From positions 1-14,808 of the forward strand of contig JBMZCX010000070.1 of NCBI GenBank assembly GCA_049613795.1: DNA of 14,808 bases. Direction: 5' to 3'. The notes below the pieces were generated by a model. The model was given only the letters and a program-made list of their open reading frames with translations. It did no database searches and was not told the DNA's origin. The translations under genes were made by a program, and so were the position numbers. Below are positions 1 through 7,114 of this stretch, one piece after another (within the stretch, counting starts at the first letter, position 1; the number at the start of each line of letters is the position of its first letter). The stretch comes from Thalassotalea_B sp049613795. Lineage in GTDB: Bacteria > Pseudomonadota > Gammaproteobacteria > Enterobacterales > Alteromonadaceae.

Positions 1-74
1 ACTTTTTCGCCAAGCAAGCAACTGCTGATACCGATTTTAATTTTTGTTGTAGTGATTGAACCTTCGCTATCCAT
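1..74 (-). CDS. DUF523 family protein, N-terminal fragment (runs off left edge)
   Basis: Reading the minus strand from an ATG at 74-72 gives 24 complete codons before the window ends. The peptide begins MDSEGSITTTKIKIG and continues ISSCLLGEK. The stretch KIGISSCLLGEK matches the conserved N-terminal signature of DUF523 proteins, which often also carry a DUF1722 domain, and the Cys is the family's invariant one. A GAG lies about 7 bases upstream of the ATG and could serve as a weak ribosome binding site. The biochemical function of DUF523 is not known to me. The gene is incomplete because of the window edge, not because it is visibly broken. The identification rests on one short motif, so the family call is good but not certain. 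Confidence 0.7.
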   Translation of the reverse strand, partial: MDSEGSITTTKIKIGISSCLLGEK

Positions 75-181
75 AAAGTAACTCGATAAAAGCAATAAAC
101 TTATATCATCATAAAATTGATAGGAGAGAAGGTAAAGATCTATTCAGTACGAAGATTGCGATACAAGCTAAATGGAGCATC

Positions 182-214
182 TTATACGGGGTGGTATAAT
201 ACGGCCTAATACGT
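182..214. repeat. Cluster of TA-ACG repeats in the intergenic region
   Basis: TTATAC (182-187) and GTATAA (194-199) form a 6-6-6 inverted repeat. TAATACG occurs at 197-203 and again at 208-214, an 11-base period or about one helical turn. The cluster lies about 110 bases upstream of the DUF523 gene. It could be an operator, but no regulator can be named from the sequence, and a chance AT-rich cluster is possible. Confidence 0.3.
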
Positions 215-216
215 TT

Positions 217-247
217 ATAAAAAACAACCCGCTCAGTGGCGGGTTGT
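217..247 (-). terminator. Rho-independent terminator of the PEP-CTERM gene
   Basis: ACAACCCGC (224-232) pairs with GCGGGTTGT (239-247) around a 6-base loop, giving a perfect 9-bp stem with a GC core. Read on the minus strand, the stem is followed directly by TTTTTTAT. It lies 45 bases beyond the stop codon of the minus-strand gene at 293-1051, so it fits as that gene's terminator. Confidence 0.85.
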
Positions 248-292
248 ATTATTTATTCTATTGTAAACTTACTCAGCAAATGCTGTAGAAGG

Positions 293-1051
293 TTACTTTG
301 CTTTTTTACGATTAGCAGATGCTAAACCTAAAAGTGCTAAACCAAATAAAGCAACTGAAGAAGGTTCTGGTACCGTTACGCCAGTAATTTCACGTACTAA
401 TTTGTTTTCAATACCAGCAGTAAAGTCAGCAAATGTTGCCGCGTGTAGGTGAAATGCATTATCTCCACCAATGATATTATTTTGGTAAAAAGCTTGTAAA
501 CCACTGGTGTTACCAATAGTAATACCGTTAATTGTGTCAATACCAGCATCTAAAGCAGCGTCACGAGCAATTGAAGTGGTGCTACCATCATTTCGTTCAC
601 CATCACCAGATACATCAATTACTTGGCGTGCTGCGTTATAGCCGTTGTTAATAAATTGTGCCACACCAAAATTAAGTGCATCACCTGGTGCTGTAGAGCC
701 ACCGAAAGCGCGAGCTAAGGCATCAAGTGAATCAGCAAAAGCAAATGCTGAAGCTGCACTGTCAATTAATGTCCAGTTAACTTGAACTTGTTGTTGGTTT
801 TCACCAGACCATTCAATATATTGAACAGCAATTGCACCAATAGCTCCATTTTCAATAGCATCAATAACATTAGCATTACGGAATGCTTGTTCATAGCCTT
901 GAAGTTGTAAAGCATATTCTCTTGAGTCTACGCTGCCTGAAACGTCAGCAAGTAGTTGAAGCTCTAAATCAACATCAATAATTGCAGCGTTTGCGCTTGC
1001 AGTTAAAAGTGATGCACATACTAATAAAGTTTTAGTTAAGTTTTTTAACAT
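293..1051 (-). CDS. DUF1194 (VWA-like) exported protein with PEP-CTERM sorting signal
   Basis: The 252-residue protein has an N-terminal signal peptide (about residues 1-22, ending ANA). Its body resembles the DUF1194 branch of von Willebrand factor A domains. The metal-binding DxSxS motif is visible as DVSGSVDS (D36, S38, S40), and further typical elements are GGST near 117-120 and VIDVSGDG near 144-151. The C-terminus is a PEP-CTERM signal: VPEP at 227-230, a hydrophobic helix at about 232-246, and a basic RKK tail. In PEP-CTERM systems an exosortase processes such proteins at the cell envelope, and that enzyme must be encoded outside this window. The ATG is preceded by AAGGA at a good distance. 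The gene stands alone, divergent from feoA, with its own terminator. The ligand and role are unknown. Confidence 0.85.
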   Translation of the reverse strand: MLKNLTKTLLVCASLLTASANAAIIDVDLELQLLADVSGSVDSREYALQLQGYEQAFRNANVIDAIENGAIGAIAVQYIEWSGENQQQVQVNWTLIDSAASAFAFADSLDALARAFGGSTAPGDALNFGVAQFINNGYNAARQVIDVSGDGERNDGSTTSIARDAALDAGIDTINGITIGNTSGLQAFYQNNIIGGDNAFHLHAATFADFTAGIENKLVREITGVTVPEPSSVALFGLALLGLASANRKKAK

Positions 1052-1263
1052 TTTTAATCCTTAGGTGTTAAAAGTTAAGTATTTAGTAAATTTTTTACTA
1101 AATTAAAAATCTAATCGGTTAATAGCACTATCTGTGCCAGGTGTTATATGTTGTTTGTTTTCAATTGGTTGGTGGTTTTTTTGGTTTGTTTATTTAAATG
1201 TGTTGTAAAAAAGTCTGACAGATTTATTTGCATTTAATTAACATGCATATCTTAGTGGAAAAA

Positions 1264-1331
1264 CAATACGATCCAAATCAACTTTATTGCACACTTTTAT
1301 TGCTATGTTACGTCAATACGATTAAAATCAA
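1264..1331 (+). repeat. 18-bp direct repeat upstream of feoA
   Basis: CAATACGATCCAAATCAA (1264-1281) and CAATACGATTAAAATCAA (1314-1331) match at 16 of 18 bases. Their starts are 50 bases apart, close to five helical turns. The second copy abuts the Fur box and overlaps the expected -35 region of feoA, so a two-site regulator is possible. Confidence 0.5.
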
Positions 1332-1350
1332 ATGATAATCGTTATCAATT
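1331..1350 (+). promoter_or_regulatory. Fur box controlling feoAB
   Basis: AATGATAATCGTTATCAATT contains TGATAA and TTATCA as an inverted repeat around TCG, very close to the GATAAT-based Fur consensus. It lies just upstream of the -10-like TATAGT and 34 bases before the feoA start. This position would let iron-loaded Fur block transcription. It fits the known Fur control of ferrous iron uptake genes. Confidence 0.85.
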
Positions 1351-1383
1351 AACTATAGTGATAAATTCAGAGTGGTAAGTTAA

Positions 1384-1614
1384 GTGACATTATCTAAATT
1401 AAAAAAGAAACAACGCGCTCGTATTACGTCGTTGCCGAGTGACCTTGCATTATCAAGCCGCTTAATGGAGCAAGGTTTTGTGCCTAACTCGGTAGTAGAA
1501 CTTGCACATGTAGCACCATTTAATGGGCCACTTGCCTTTTATTTACATGGCACCAAAATGAGCATTCATCAGTCACTGGCTGCTCAAATACACGTTGAAG
1601 TAGAAGTCGCATAA
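1384..1614 (+). CDS. feoA: Ferrous iron transport protein A
   Basis: FeoA is a small cytoplasmic SH3-like protein needed for FeoB-mediated Fe(II) uptake. The 76-residue product has the usual family length and features. It has a basic start, a LSSRLMEQGFVPNS segment that corresponds to the RL..MGF/G..V core of FeoA, and a C-terminal half with hydrophobic strands ending in HVEVEVA. It starts with GTG at 1384; no strong Shine-Dalgarno sequence precedes it. Its TAA stop shares one base with the feoB ATG (TAATG), so the two genes are probably translationally coupled. A Fur box upstream indicates iron repression. No feoC gene follows feoB in this window. Confidence 0.92.
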   Translation: MTLSKLKKKQRARITSLPSDLALSSRLMEQGFVPNSVVELAHVAPFNGPLAFYLHGTKMSIHQSLAAQIHVEVEVA

Positions 1615-3812
1615 TGTCAAAAGCTGTTCATTATGCCTTAGTTGGTTTCGCTAACTCTGGCAAAAGCACCCTATTTAATCAATTAGCGAATACGAAACAA
1701 ACCACAGGCAATTGGGCGGGCGTTACTGTTGCTGTTAAACAACAGCAAGTAACGTTTAATAAGCAATTGGCTTTGTTTTCAGATTTACCTGGGATACCGT
1801 CACTATCTAAGCGTAGTCATCAAGGGCAAGATCTTGCGATAAGCCATCAATTTATTGAGCAGCAAGCGATTGACTGTATTATTAATGTGGTTGACGCTAC
1901 CCAACTACAACGGCAGCTTTATTTAACAACTCAGCTTTTAGAATTAGGCTTGCCTGTTGTGGTTGTACTCTCTAAAACTGATCGTAAAGAAGCGCGGACC
2001 ATTGATTGTGAAAAATTATCAGGCGTTTTAGGTTGTCCAGTCATTAACGCTGATGTTCGTCAAAAATCGGCAAGCGAAAAAATAGCAACCGTATTAGCAA
2101 GCTTACCTGAAATAGCGAAAAGGCCAAGCGGATTAGTTTTACCCAATGCTATTGCTACTGAAATAGCAGCGAGTCAACAAAGTTTATTAGCTTATGAAAC
2201 AGCGTTAAATAGTCAAGATTGTGCTTGTAAGTCTGACAACGATGCGGCGATGCAGATAATGCAAGCACGTTATAACTTTATTGACCTGTCATTAGCGCAA
2301 GTAACTACTACACCATTAAAACATCATACTTTAACGGATAGACTCGATAACTTTATTCTGCATCCTATGTCTGGAGTTCCTATCTTTTTATTAATGATGT
2401 ATTTGTTGTTTATGTTTGCAATTAATATAGGCAGCGCATTTATTGATTTTTTTGATATTTTAGCGGGCGCAATTTTTGTCGAATATCCGTTGCAGCTTTT
2501 AGCGCAATTCAATTTGCCGACGTGGTTGTTAACCATTGTTGAAGGTGTTGGGAGCGGAATACAAACAGTAGCTACTTTTATCCCCGTTATTGTGTGTTTA
2601 TTCATTGGCTTGTCATTACTTGAAACCAGTGGCTACCTCGCAAGAGCTGCTTTTGTTGTTGAAAGTGTTATGCAAAAAATAGGCTTGCCAGGTAAAGCGT
2701 TTGTACCATTAATTGTTGGCTTTGGCTGTACTGTACCCGCAGTTATGGCGGCTAGAGTGTTAGATAGTGAACGTGAACGAATTACCACTATTATGATGTC
2801 GCCATTTATGTCTTGTGGGGCTAGGTTGCCAGTATATGCTTTATTTGCCGCAGCTTTCTTCCCAGATTCAGGGCAAAATTTAGTGTTTTTGCTGTATTTA
2901 ATTGGTATTGCGGCGGCATTGTTTACTGGATTTTTATTGAAAGCGACCGTACTTTCTGGAAATAGCACCGCCAATTTTATGGAGTTGCCTTTATATGAAT
3001 TACCCAAAATATCGGCATTAGTTAAGCGGGTGGGGCAGCGTACAAAATCATTTATTTTTGGTGCAGGAAAAACCATTGTTTTAGTGGTTTGCTTTCTTAA
3101 CTTTTTCAATTCGTTAGGTACTGATGGTACATTTGGCCATCATGAACAAGACAATTCAGTATTAAGTAAAACAGCACAATTTGTTACGCCAGCGCTTGCG
3201 CCTATTGGCATTAAAGAAGATAACTGGCAGGCTAGTGTTGGCATAATAACAGGAATATTTGCGAAAGAAGCATTAGTTGCTACCTTTAATAGCTTATATT
3301 CATCACCGACAGGGGATGATGAAGCCGCATTTAGCTTTGCGAAAAAATGGCAAGAAGCAACCGACTCTGTTAAAGAAAATTTACTAGGTATTGCCCCTGA
3401 TGATCCGCTAGGGGTTGATGTTGGTGATGTTTCAAGCCTTGACGTTGCCGCAGCAGAGCAAGATGTTACTGTATCTACCTACCTTGCGATGCAAAATGCA
3501 TTTGATGGGCAGCTCGGCGCATTTAGCTACTTATTATTTATTTTATTATATACCCCATGTGCCGCCGCAATGGGGGCAATAAAAAATGAAGTGGGTAACC
3601 GTTGGGCATCGTTTGCCGCTTTATGGAGTTTCACGCTGGCATACTTAGTTGCCACCTTGGTGTATCAAATTGCCACTTTAAATGAAAATACACAATTTGC
3701 ATCGTTGAGTATAGGGTTGGTGTTGGTAGTTTTCAGCGGTATATATTTATGGTTAAAGCGCAAAGGTAAAGCTGTGTTAACCATTCCAATTGCGGTGAGT
3801 TATAGTAAGTAG
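1614..3812 (+). CDS. feoB: Ferrous iron transporter FeoB (GTPase-permease)
   Basis: FeoB imports Fe(II) across the inner membrane. The 732-residue product has an N-terminal G domain: G1 is GFANSGKST (11-19), the switch region includes GNWAGVTV near 32-39, G3 is DLPG (57-60) and G4 is SKTD (120-123). A helical linker leads to the polytopic membrane part starting near residue 252. The two gate motifs are clear: GCTVPA (371-376), with the Cys implicated in iron transport, and SPFMSCGARLP (396-406). A third signature, TPCAAAMGAIKNE, lies near the C-terminus. Length is normal for the family. G1 and G4 depart from the usual GNPNxGKTT and NxxD forms. Expression is coupled to feoA and probably Fur-repressed. 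Confidence 0.96.
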   Translation: MSKAVHYALVGFANSGKSTLFNQLANTKQTTGNWAGVTVAVKQQQVTFNKQLALFSDLPGIPSLSKRSHQGQDLAISHQFIEQQAIDCIINVVDATQLQRQLYLTTQLLELGLPVVVVLSKTDRKEARTIDCEKLSGVLGCPVINADVRQKSASEKIATVLASLPEIAKRPSGLVLPNAIATEIAASQQSLLAYETALNSQDCACKSDNDAAMQIMQARYNFIDLSLAQVTTTPLKHHTLTDRLDNFILHPMSGVPIFLLMMYLLFMFAINIGSAFIDFFDILAGAIFVEYPLQLLAQFNLPTWLLTIVEGVGSGIQTVATFIPVIVCLFIGLSLLETSGYLARAAFVVESVMQKIGLPGKAFVPLIVGFGCTVPAVMAARVLDSERERITTIMMSPFMSCGARLPVYALFAAAFFPDSGQNLVFLLYLIGIAAALFTGFLLKATVLSGNSTANFMELPLYELPKISALVKRVGQRTKSFIFGAGKTIVLVVCFLNFFNSLGTDGTFGHHEQDNSVLSKTAQFVTPALAPIGIKEDNWQASVGIITGIFAKEALVATFNSLYSSPTGDDEAAFSFAKKWQEATDSVKENLLGIAPDDPLGVDVGDVSSLDVAAAEQDVTVSTYLAMQNAFDGQLGAFSYLLFILLYTPCAAAMGAIKNEVGNRWASFAALWSFTLAYLVATLVYQIATLNENTQFASLSIGLVLVVFSGIYLWLKRKGKAVLTIPIAVSYSK

Positions 3813-3849
3813 GTAATTACTCAGCCTTGGTTTTTATTCTCTAAAGAAA

Positions 3850-3880
3850 ATGACGTAAATTTTTTATAATTTTACGTCAT
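3850..3880. terminator. Probable bidirectional terminator between feoB and the lipoprotein operon
   Basis: ATGACGTAAA (3850-3859) pairs perfectly with TTTACGTCAT (3871-3880) over an 11-base loop. A TATTTTTTAT tract follows at about 3888-3896, and on the other strand the stem is followed by TTTTCTTTAG. The stem is AT-rich, so efficiency is uncertain. Its position between convergent genes supports the call. Confidence 0.55.
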
Positions 3881-3932
3881 AAAATGTATTTTTTATCATA
3901 TAACTCTTAATGTTGATGATAAATTTAGCCTT

Positions 3933-4640
3933 TTATCCTTGAATTAATGGTATTTTCATATCAGTCTTTTCTGCTGTATTACTTAATATTGCTTTAGCAA
4001 CACTGGCTGGAATAAAGCTTTGTGCTGAAGCAACCACTGCTTTTGACTTCATACCCACTACCCGCGCGTTTACTAAATAGCCACCTTGATGTTTCACTAA
4101 ATTACCAGTGAAAACATAACGGATAGGAATGTTGTCAGATAATTCATTAAAGTTTCGGCTCATAATGAAGTCGCCAGCTTCGGTCACACGTAAATAATCA
4201 GTCACTTTATAATCAAGTACGGGAATACCAGCTTTATGAATTTCATGCATTAAACTTTCTGCTATTTGGTTTCCTAATAAGCTTGATACTTCTAGATTAC
4301 TGTCCAAGTCAGTAAAGCTGGTTACGGCTACTGACGTGTGGCTGTTAATGTATTGAAGGTTGCTTACTAGGTCTTGCATAAGTCCACGTATGTAAAAATT
4401 AATGTTTTTAGTCAGAGCAGGACCTTGGAATACTTCTTCGTCAGTTTTATTGTTGATGTTTGACTGAGGGAATTGAAATACTTCTGTATTGGCACTACTT
4501 GCTGAATTATTAATGGAATTAACCTTTTGATCGTCTGAAGCAGGGACCATTGTGCTATTATCTGAATATTCTAACTCTTCAGTGCTTGAACAAGCTGCTA
4601 ATGTTACTGCTATGCAAAGAGTCGTGAGTAATTTTTTCAT
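3933..4640 (-). CDS. FlgO-like outer-membrane lipoprotein (third gene of operon)
   Basis: The 235-residue protein begins with a lipoprotein signal peptide: LAAC lipobox, with the lipidated Cys at 17 followed by SS. A polar Asn/Ser-rich linker (about 20-75) precedes a FlgO-like domain at about 78-212. Typical elements are VAVTSFTDLDS (104-114), LLGNQIAESLM (121-131), FIMSRNFNEL (158-167), YVFTGNL and VNARVV...VVASA. FlgO is an outer-membrane lipoprotein linked to Vibrio flagellar function, but no flagellar gene lies in this window, so a motility role should not be assumed. The ATG follows AGGTG at 6 bases, and that site overlaps the stop of the upstream gene, implying coupling. It is the longest of the three paralogues. 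A terminator-like hairpin lies downstream. Confidence 0.8.
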   Translation of the reverse strand: MKKLLTTLCIAVTLAACSSTEELEYSDNSTMVPASDDQKVNSINNSASSANTEVFQFPQSNINNKTDEEVFQGPALTKNINFYIRGLMQDLVSNLQYINSHTSVAVTSFTDLDSNLEVSSLLGNQIAESLMHEIHKAGIPVLDYKVTDYLRVTEAGDFIMSRNFNELSDNIPIRYVFTGNLVKHQGGYLVNARVVGMKSKAVVASAQSFIPASVAKAILSNTAEKTDMKIPLIQG

Positions 4641-4649
4641 AAGTTACAC

Positions 4650-5258
4650 CTAGTAAAAGTTACGATAAAGCATGTTGTTTTTTACACCTACTTTACGTGG
4701 CGTCGATATTATATCGATGGGCAGATAATTTGTTGCTGCAGCGACTACTTGTTGGGTCTTTAATTCTATAATGCGAGCATTAATTATATAACTGTCAGTT
4801 TGCTCAGAATAGGTTCCCGTTAAGTAATAATGAGCATTAAAGTTTTCATTTAATTCATGCGTATTTCTCGATAGCATAACGTCATAGCTTGACTGTAATT
4901 TTACGGAAGGCATTGTTTTAAATTCAATAACATTCAAACCTGCTTGTGTGGCTAAGGTAATAAAACTTTCTTGTATTTGATGACCTATTAAATTGTCTGA
5001 AGGTTGTAATTTACCGCCTAGCTGATTAACTGGTAAAAAAGTACCCACAGCAACGGATTGGCTTGGTTCGATATTTTTTGCTGTTGAAAATAACGCATTA
5101 CCCAGCACAATCATTTGCTGATGTATCATCTGTTCTGTTGCTCTTGTAGGCGCTGTTACGGTGCTTGAACGTTCTCTGGCAGAGTCACTTTTATAAAGGG
5201 GGGACTCCGCACATGCCAATAAAAATAAGCTGCCAATAAAAATAAATAACCTTTGCAT
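4650..5258 (-). CDS. FlgO-like outer-membrane lipoprotein (second gene of operon)
   Basis: The product is 202 residues from the ATG at 5258-5256. An in-frame TTG at 5264 was not used because it directly touches the GAGG ribosome binding site, whereas the ATG lies 6 bases beyond it. The signal peptide MQRLFIFIGSLFLLAC has a LLAC lipobox with Cys16. The FlgO-like domain spans about residues 45-180. It includes VAVGTFLPVN, NLIGHQIQESF, DVMLSRNTHEL, YYLTGTY and INARIIELKTQQVVAAA, aligning element by element with the downstream gene. A run of six G (5198-5203) lies near the 5' end of the coding region. The gap to the downstream gene is 9 bases. Function is unknown; the three genes most likely arose by duplication and divergence. 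Confidence 0.78.
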   Translation of the reverse strand: MQRLFIFIGSLFLLACAESPLYKSDSARERSSTVTAPTRATEQMIHQQMIVLGNALFSTAKNIEPSQSVAVGTFLPVNQLGGKLQPSDNLIGHQIQESFITLATQAGLNVIEFKTMPSVKLQSSYDVMLSRNTHELNENFNAHYYLTGTYSEQTDSYIINARIIELKTQQVVAAATNYLPIDIISTPRKVGVKNNMLYRNFY

Positions 5259-5287
5259 GATCAACCTCTATTAAATGTTGTACTATT

Positions 5288-5899
5288 TTAACTTGCTAAT
5301 TTATTTAATAAATAGTGTGGAATAAGTTTAGAAGTAGAAGCAATAACAGCTTTACTTTCTACATTAATTATTTTTGCGTAAATAATAATACCTTTATTAT
5401 TTTCTCTAATCGTGCCTTTTAAAATATAACCAACATCTTCATTGTTTTGAATGTAAGCTACTGTATTTAAATAGTTAGCTTCTTCGTTAGACTCTGAATA
5501 AGTTAATATGTTTTCTGCTACAGGTAGACCAATATTTTGCATATCGGCAATAAACAATTCAGCTAATTCGATAGCTAACTTGCCCTCATTGGGGGGGGAT
5601 GAAATAAAAGGGGGAACTGCAATCAATTTCTCTACAGGGTTAACACTAATTTTTTTATAGATAACATAAACCATTTGTTCAGTATATTCGCCGAGAGACT
5701 GAAAATTAATATTGGGCTGAAATAAAGTATTTTTATTAATTTGTTGAATATTTTTGCATAATGATAACTCACCGTTATTATTGGTACATAAACGTTCGGC
5801 TTGCTGCCCCCCTAAATCAAAGCTGCTAATTTGGCTTAAAGAGCAACTTGCTAACGGTGTTAGCAATACAATTATCAGTAAGTGTTTAATAAAGTTCAT
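5288..5899 (-). CDS. Diverged FlgO-like lipoprotein (first gene of operon)
   Basis: The 203-residue protein has a lipoprotein signal (TPLASC, Cys19). Its C-terminal part follows the same plan as the next two genes: an IAVPPF strand near 93-98, an ELAELFIADMQNIGLPV helix, GYILKGTI near 157-164, and YAKIINVESKAVIASTS near 174-190. It lacks the SRN..EL motif of its paralogues, so it is the most diverged copy. The coding strand contains C8 (5591-5598), C5 (5610-5614) and G6 (5807-5812), unusual in such AT-rich DNA. The C8 lies mid-gene (about codons 101-104), where a one-base slip would truncate the protein. The ATG is preceded by AGGG at 9 bases. Family membership is inferred from the shared pattern and position. 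Confidence 0.68.
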   Translation of the reverse strand: MNFIKHLLIIVLLTPLASCSLSQISSFDLGGQQAERLCTNNNGELSLCKNIQQINKNTLFQPNINFQSLGEYTEQMVYVIYKKISVNPVEKLIAVPPFISSPPNEGKLAIELAELFIADMQNIGLPVAENILTYSESNEEANYLNTVAYIQNNEDVGYILKGTIRENNKGIIIYAKIINVESKAVIASTSKLIPHYLLNKLAS

Positions 5900-5959
5900 T
5901 GGCTTTGACCCTGCAAAAAATGTAGTTCACAATTTTAATAAGCAAAATTGAAGCCAATG
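5897..5959 (-). promoter_or_regulatory. Leader hairpin that could cover the start codon of the lipoprotein operon
   Basis: In the minus-strand transcript, CATTGGCTT (5959-5951) is perfectly complementary to AAGCCAATG (5905-5897), which contains the start codon of the first lipoprotein gene. A second hairpin, CAATTTT (5950-5944) with AAAATTG (5936-5930), begins at the next base and could stack on it. The ribosome binding site AGGG lies inside the large loop. This could reduce translation initiation, but regulation is inferred only. Confidence 0.4.
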
Positions 5960-6123
5960 TTTTTTATTTGGTTGGAAAGTCATGTCTGTAAGCTGAGGCT
6001 ATTGAAACTATTCAATAAATCAATTTATCGCTGTTTAGATCTATATGTGGTGCTTTGTAATTAAGCTTATTAATAGTGTCAATTATTCGACTAATACCTG
6101 ACTACATCTCTAATTGTACTAAC

Positions 6124-7089
6124 TTAAGCCGCACTTGCTAATTCAGTGACACAAATGTGACTTTGAGATAACGCTAAATTCATTGGTAGTGGCTCCATGC
6201 CTGACAATAAATAAATGACTTTCTGCCCTTGTTCGGCAAGTTCCATTGCATGCTGAAAGTTTATTAATATATGTGAAGCAATACTTTGTGGAAACTTGTC
6301 GGCATCGCGGCGAATATATTCAATAAGATCAATATTTACGTTATCATCATAAAATACAGCATCGGCAAACTGCATTTGACGATGTGCAGCTAGTGTGAGC
6401 TTGTCGGGATTACCGGTTAGGGTGTGAATAAATATAATTTCTCCTGCAGGTGGTGTAATGCCTTCTTTTAGGCTGGCGATAAGCATTTGCTCTGCGGGGG
6501 CTATTTCATCAGATAATACTTTATTACCTATTGGGCCACGCAATGTGTTTTCCCAAAAGGTACGTCTGTTGCGTAAACCTTTTATTCTTGCCTTAACATG
6601 CTCACGAAACTTGAATGAAAATTCTGCCAGTTTTCCATAGCTAGCAGGTAGCATTTTTTCTATTTGTTCACGTAGCATACGTAATAATATTGGTGCGCTG
6701 CCAGAACTAGACATGGCAATAATCATAGGATCTCTGTCTATTATTGCGGGTGTGATGTAGCGGCAAAGTTCGGGCTGATCCACTACATTGATGAGTATAT
6801 TGGCTTGATGAGCCTCTTTCGCAACCTCGGCATTTACTAAAGCTTGGTCTGTTGCTGCTATTACTAAAGTAAAAGGGGTTAATAAATTAGCGCGATAATT
6901 ATGGTTTTGCCAAGTAAGGGCATTGTTTTCTATTAATCGCTTTACGCTGTCGTTTACTTGAGCCGACATTACGGTAATTTTATTAGTCGTTTTTAACAGT
7001 AGCTCTATTTTTCGAGCGGCAACGTCGCCACCACCAATAACAAGGGCGTTAATATAACTAGCATCTAAAAATATAGGAAAGTATTTCAT
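6124..7089 (-). CDS. Siroheme synthase: precorrin-2 dehydrogenase / sirohydrochlorin ferrochelatase (CysG N-terminal type)
   Basis: The enzyme would oxidise precorrin-2 to sirohydrochlorin with NAD and insert Fe(II), giving siroheme for sulfite and nitrite reductases. The first ~210 of 321 residues align without gaps to the N-terminal half of enterobacterial CysG. They include the NAD-binding GGGDVAARK (20-28), the essential acid D104 in NVVD, and SSSG with Ser128. From residue 216 the protein resembles the start of the uroporphyrinogen III methyltransferase domain (GEIIFI, ADAVFYDD near 243-249, RRDAD near 260-264). It ends after about 105 residues and has lost the GAGPGD and GGDP S-adenosylmethionine motifs, so it should not methylate. 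A separate methyltransferase is required elsewhere. AGG precedes the ATG at about 9 bases. Confidence 0.88.
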   Translation of the reverse strand: MKYFPIFLDASYINALVIGGGDVAARKIELLLKTTNKITVMSAQVNDSVKRLIENNALTWQNHNYRANLLTPFTLVIAATDQALVNAEVAKEAHQANILINVVDQPELCRYITPAIIDRDPMIIAMSSSGSAPILLRMLREQIEKMLPASYGKLAEFSFKFREHVKARIKGLRNRRTFWENTLRGPIGNKVLSDEIAPAEQMLIASLKEGITPPAGEIIFIHTLTGNPDKLTLAAHRQMQFADAVFYDDNVNIDLIEYIRRDADKFPQSIASHILINFQHAMELAEQGQKVIYLLSGMEPLPMNLALSQSHICVTELASAA

Positions 7090-7114
7090 TGGGTTAACCT
7101 AGCGATAAATAGCG

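Larger units (their letters stand above)
1052..1383. promoter_or_regulatory. Divergent intergenic region, PEP-CTERM gene / feoA
   Basis: This 332-base stretch has no gene. It contains a 10-bp perfect inverted repeat with a 3-base spacer, ATTTAGTAAA (1081-1090) and TTTACTAAAT (1094-1103), in the leader of the minus-strand gene. A G/T-rich tract lies near 1160-1200. An 18-bp imperfect direct repeat and the Fur box described separately follow. A possible feoA -10 element is TATAGT at 1354-1359. No convincing -35 element stands out for either gene. Confidence 0.6.

Noticed and set aside
1160..1200. G/T-rich tract resembling a quadruplex or repeat element.
   Set aside because: The G runs are only two bases long and no regular repeat unit is present.
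2324..3109. Long open frames antisense to feoB (2324-2605 and 2633-3109).
   Set aside because: They lie entirely inside feoB, whose motifs are unmistakable, and their peptides show no recognisable domain or ribosome binding site.
3813..3932. Possible feoC gene after feoB.
   Set aside because: The 120 bases contain no open frame of suitable length and are occupied by a terminator-like hairpin.
5259..5264. TTG start at 5264 for the second lipoprotein gene.
   Set aside because: It directly abuts the GAGG ribosome binding site; the ATG at 5258 is correctly spaced.
5754..5951. A 65-codon plus-strand open frame over the start of the first lipoprotein gene.
   Set aside because: It overlaps the lipoprotein signal peptide region, has no ribosome binding site and no recognisable content.
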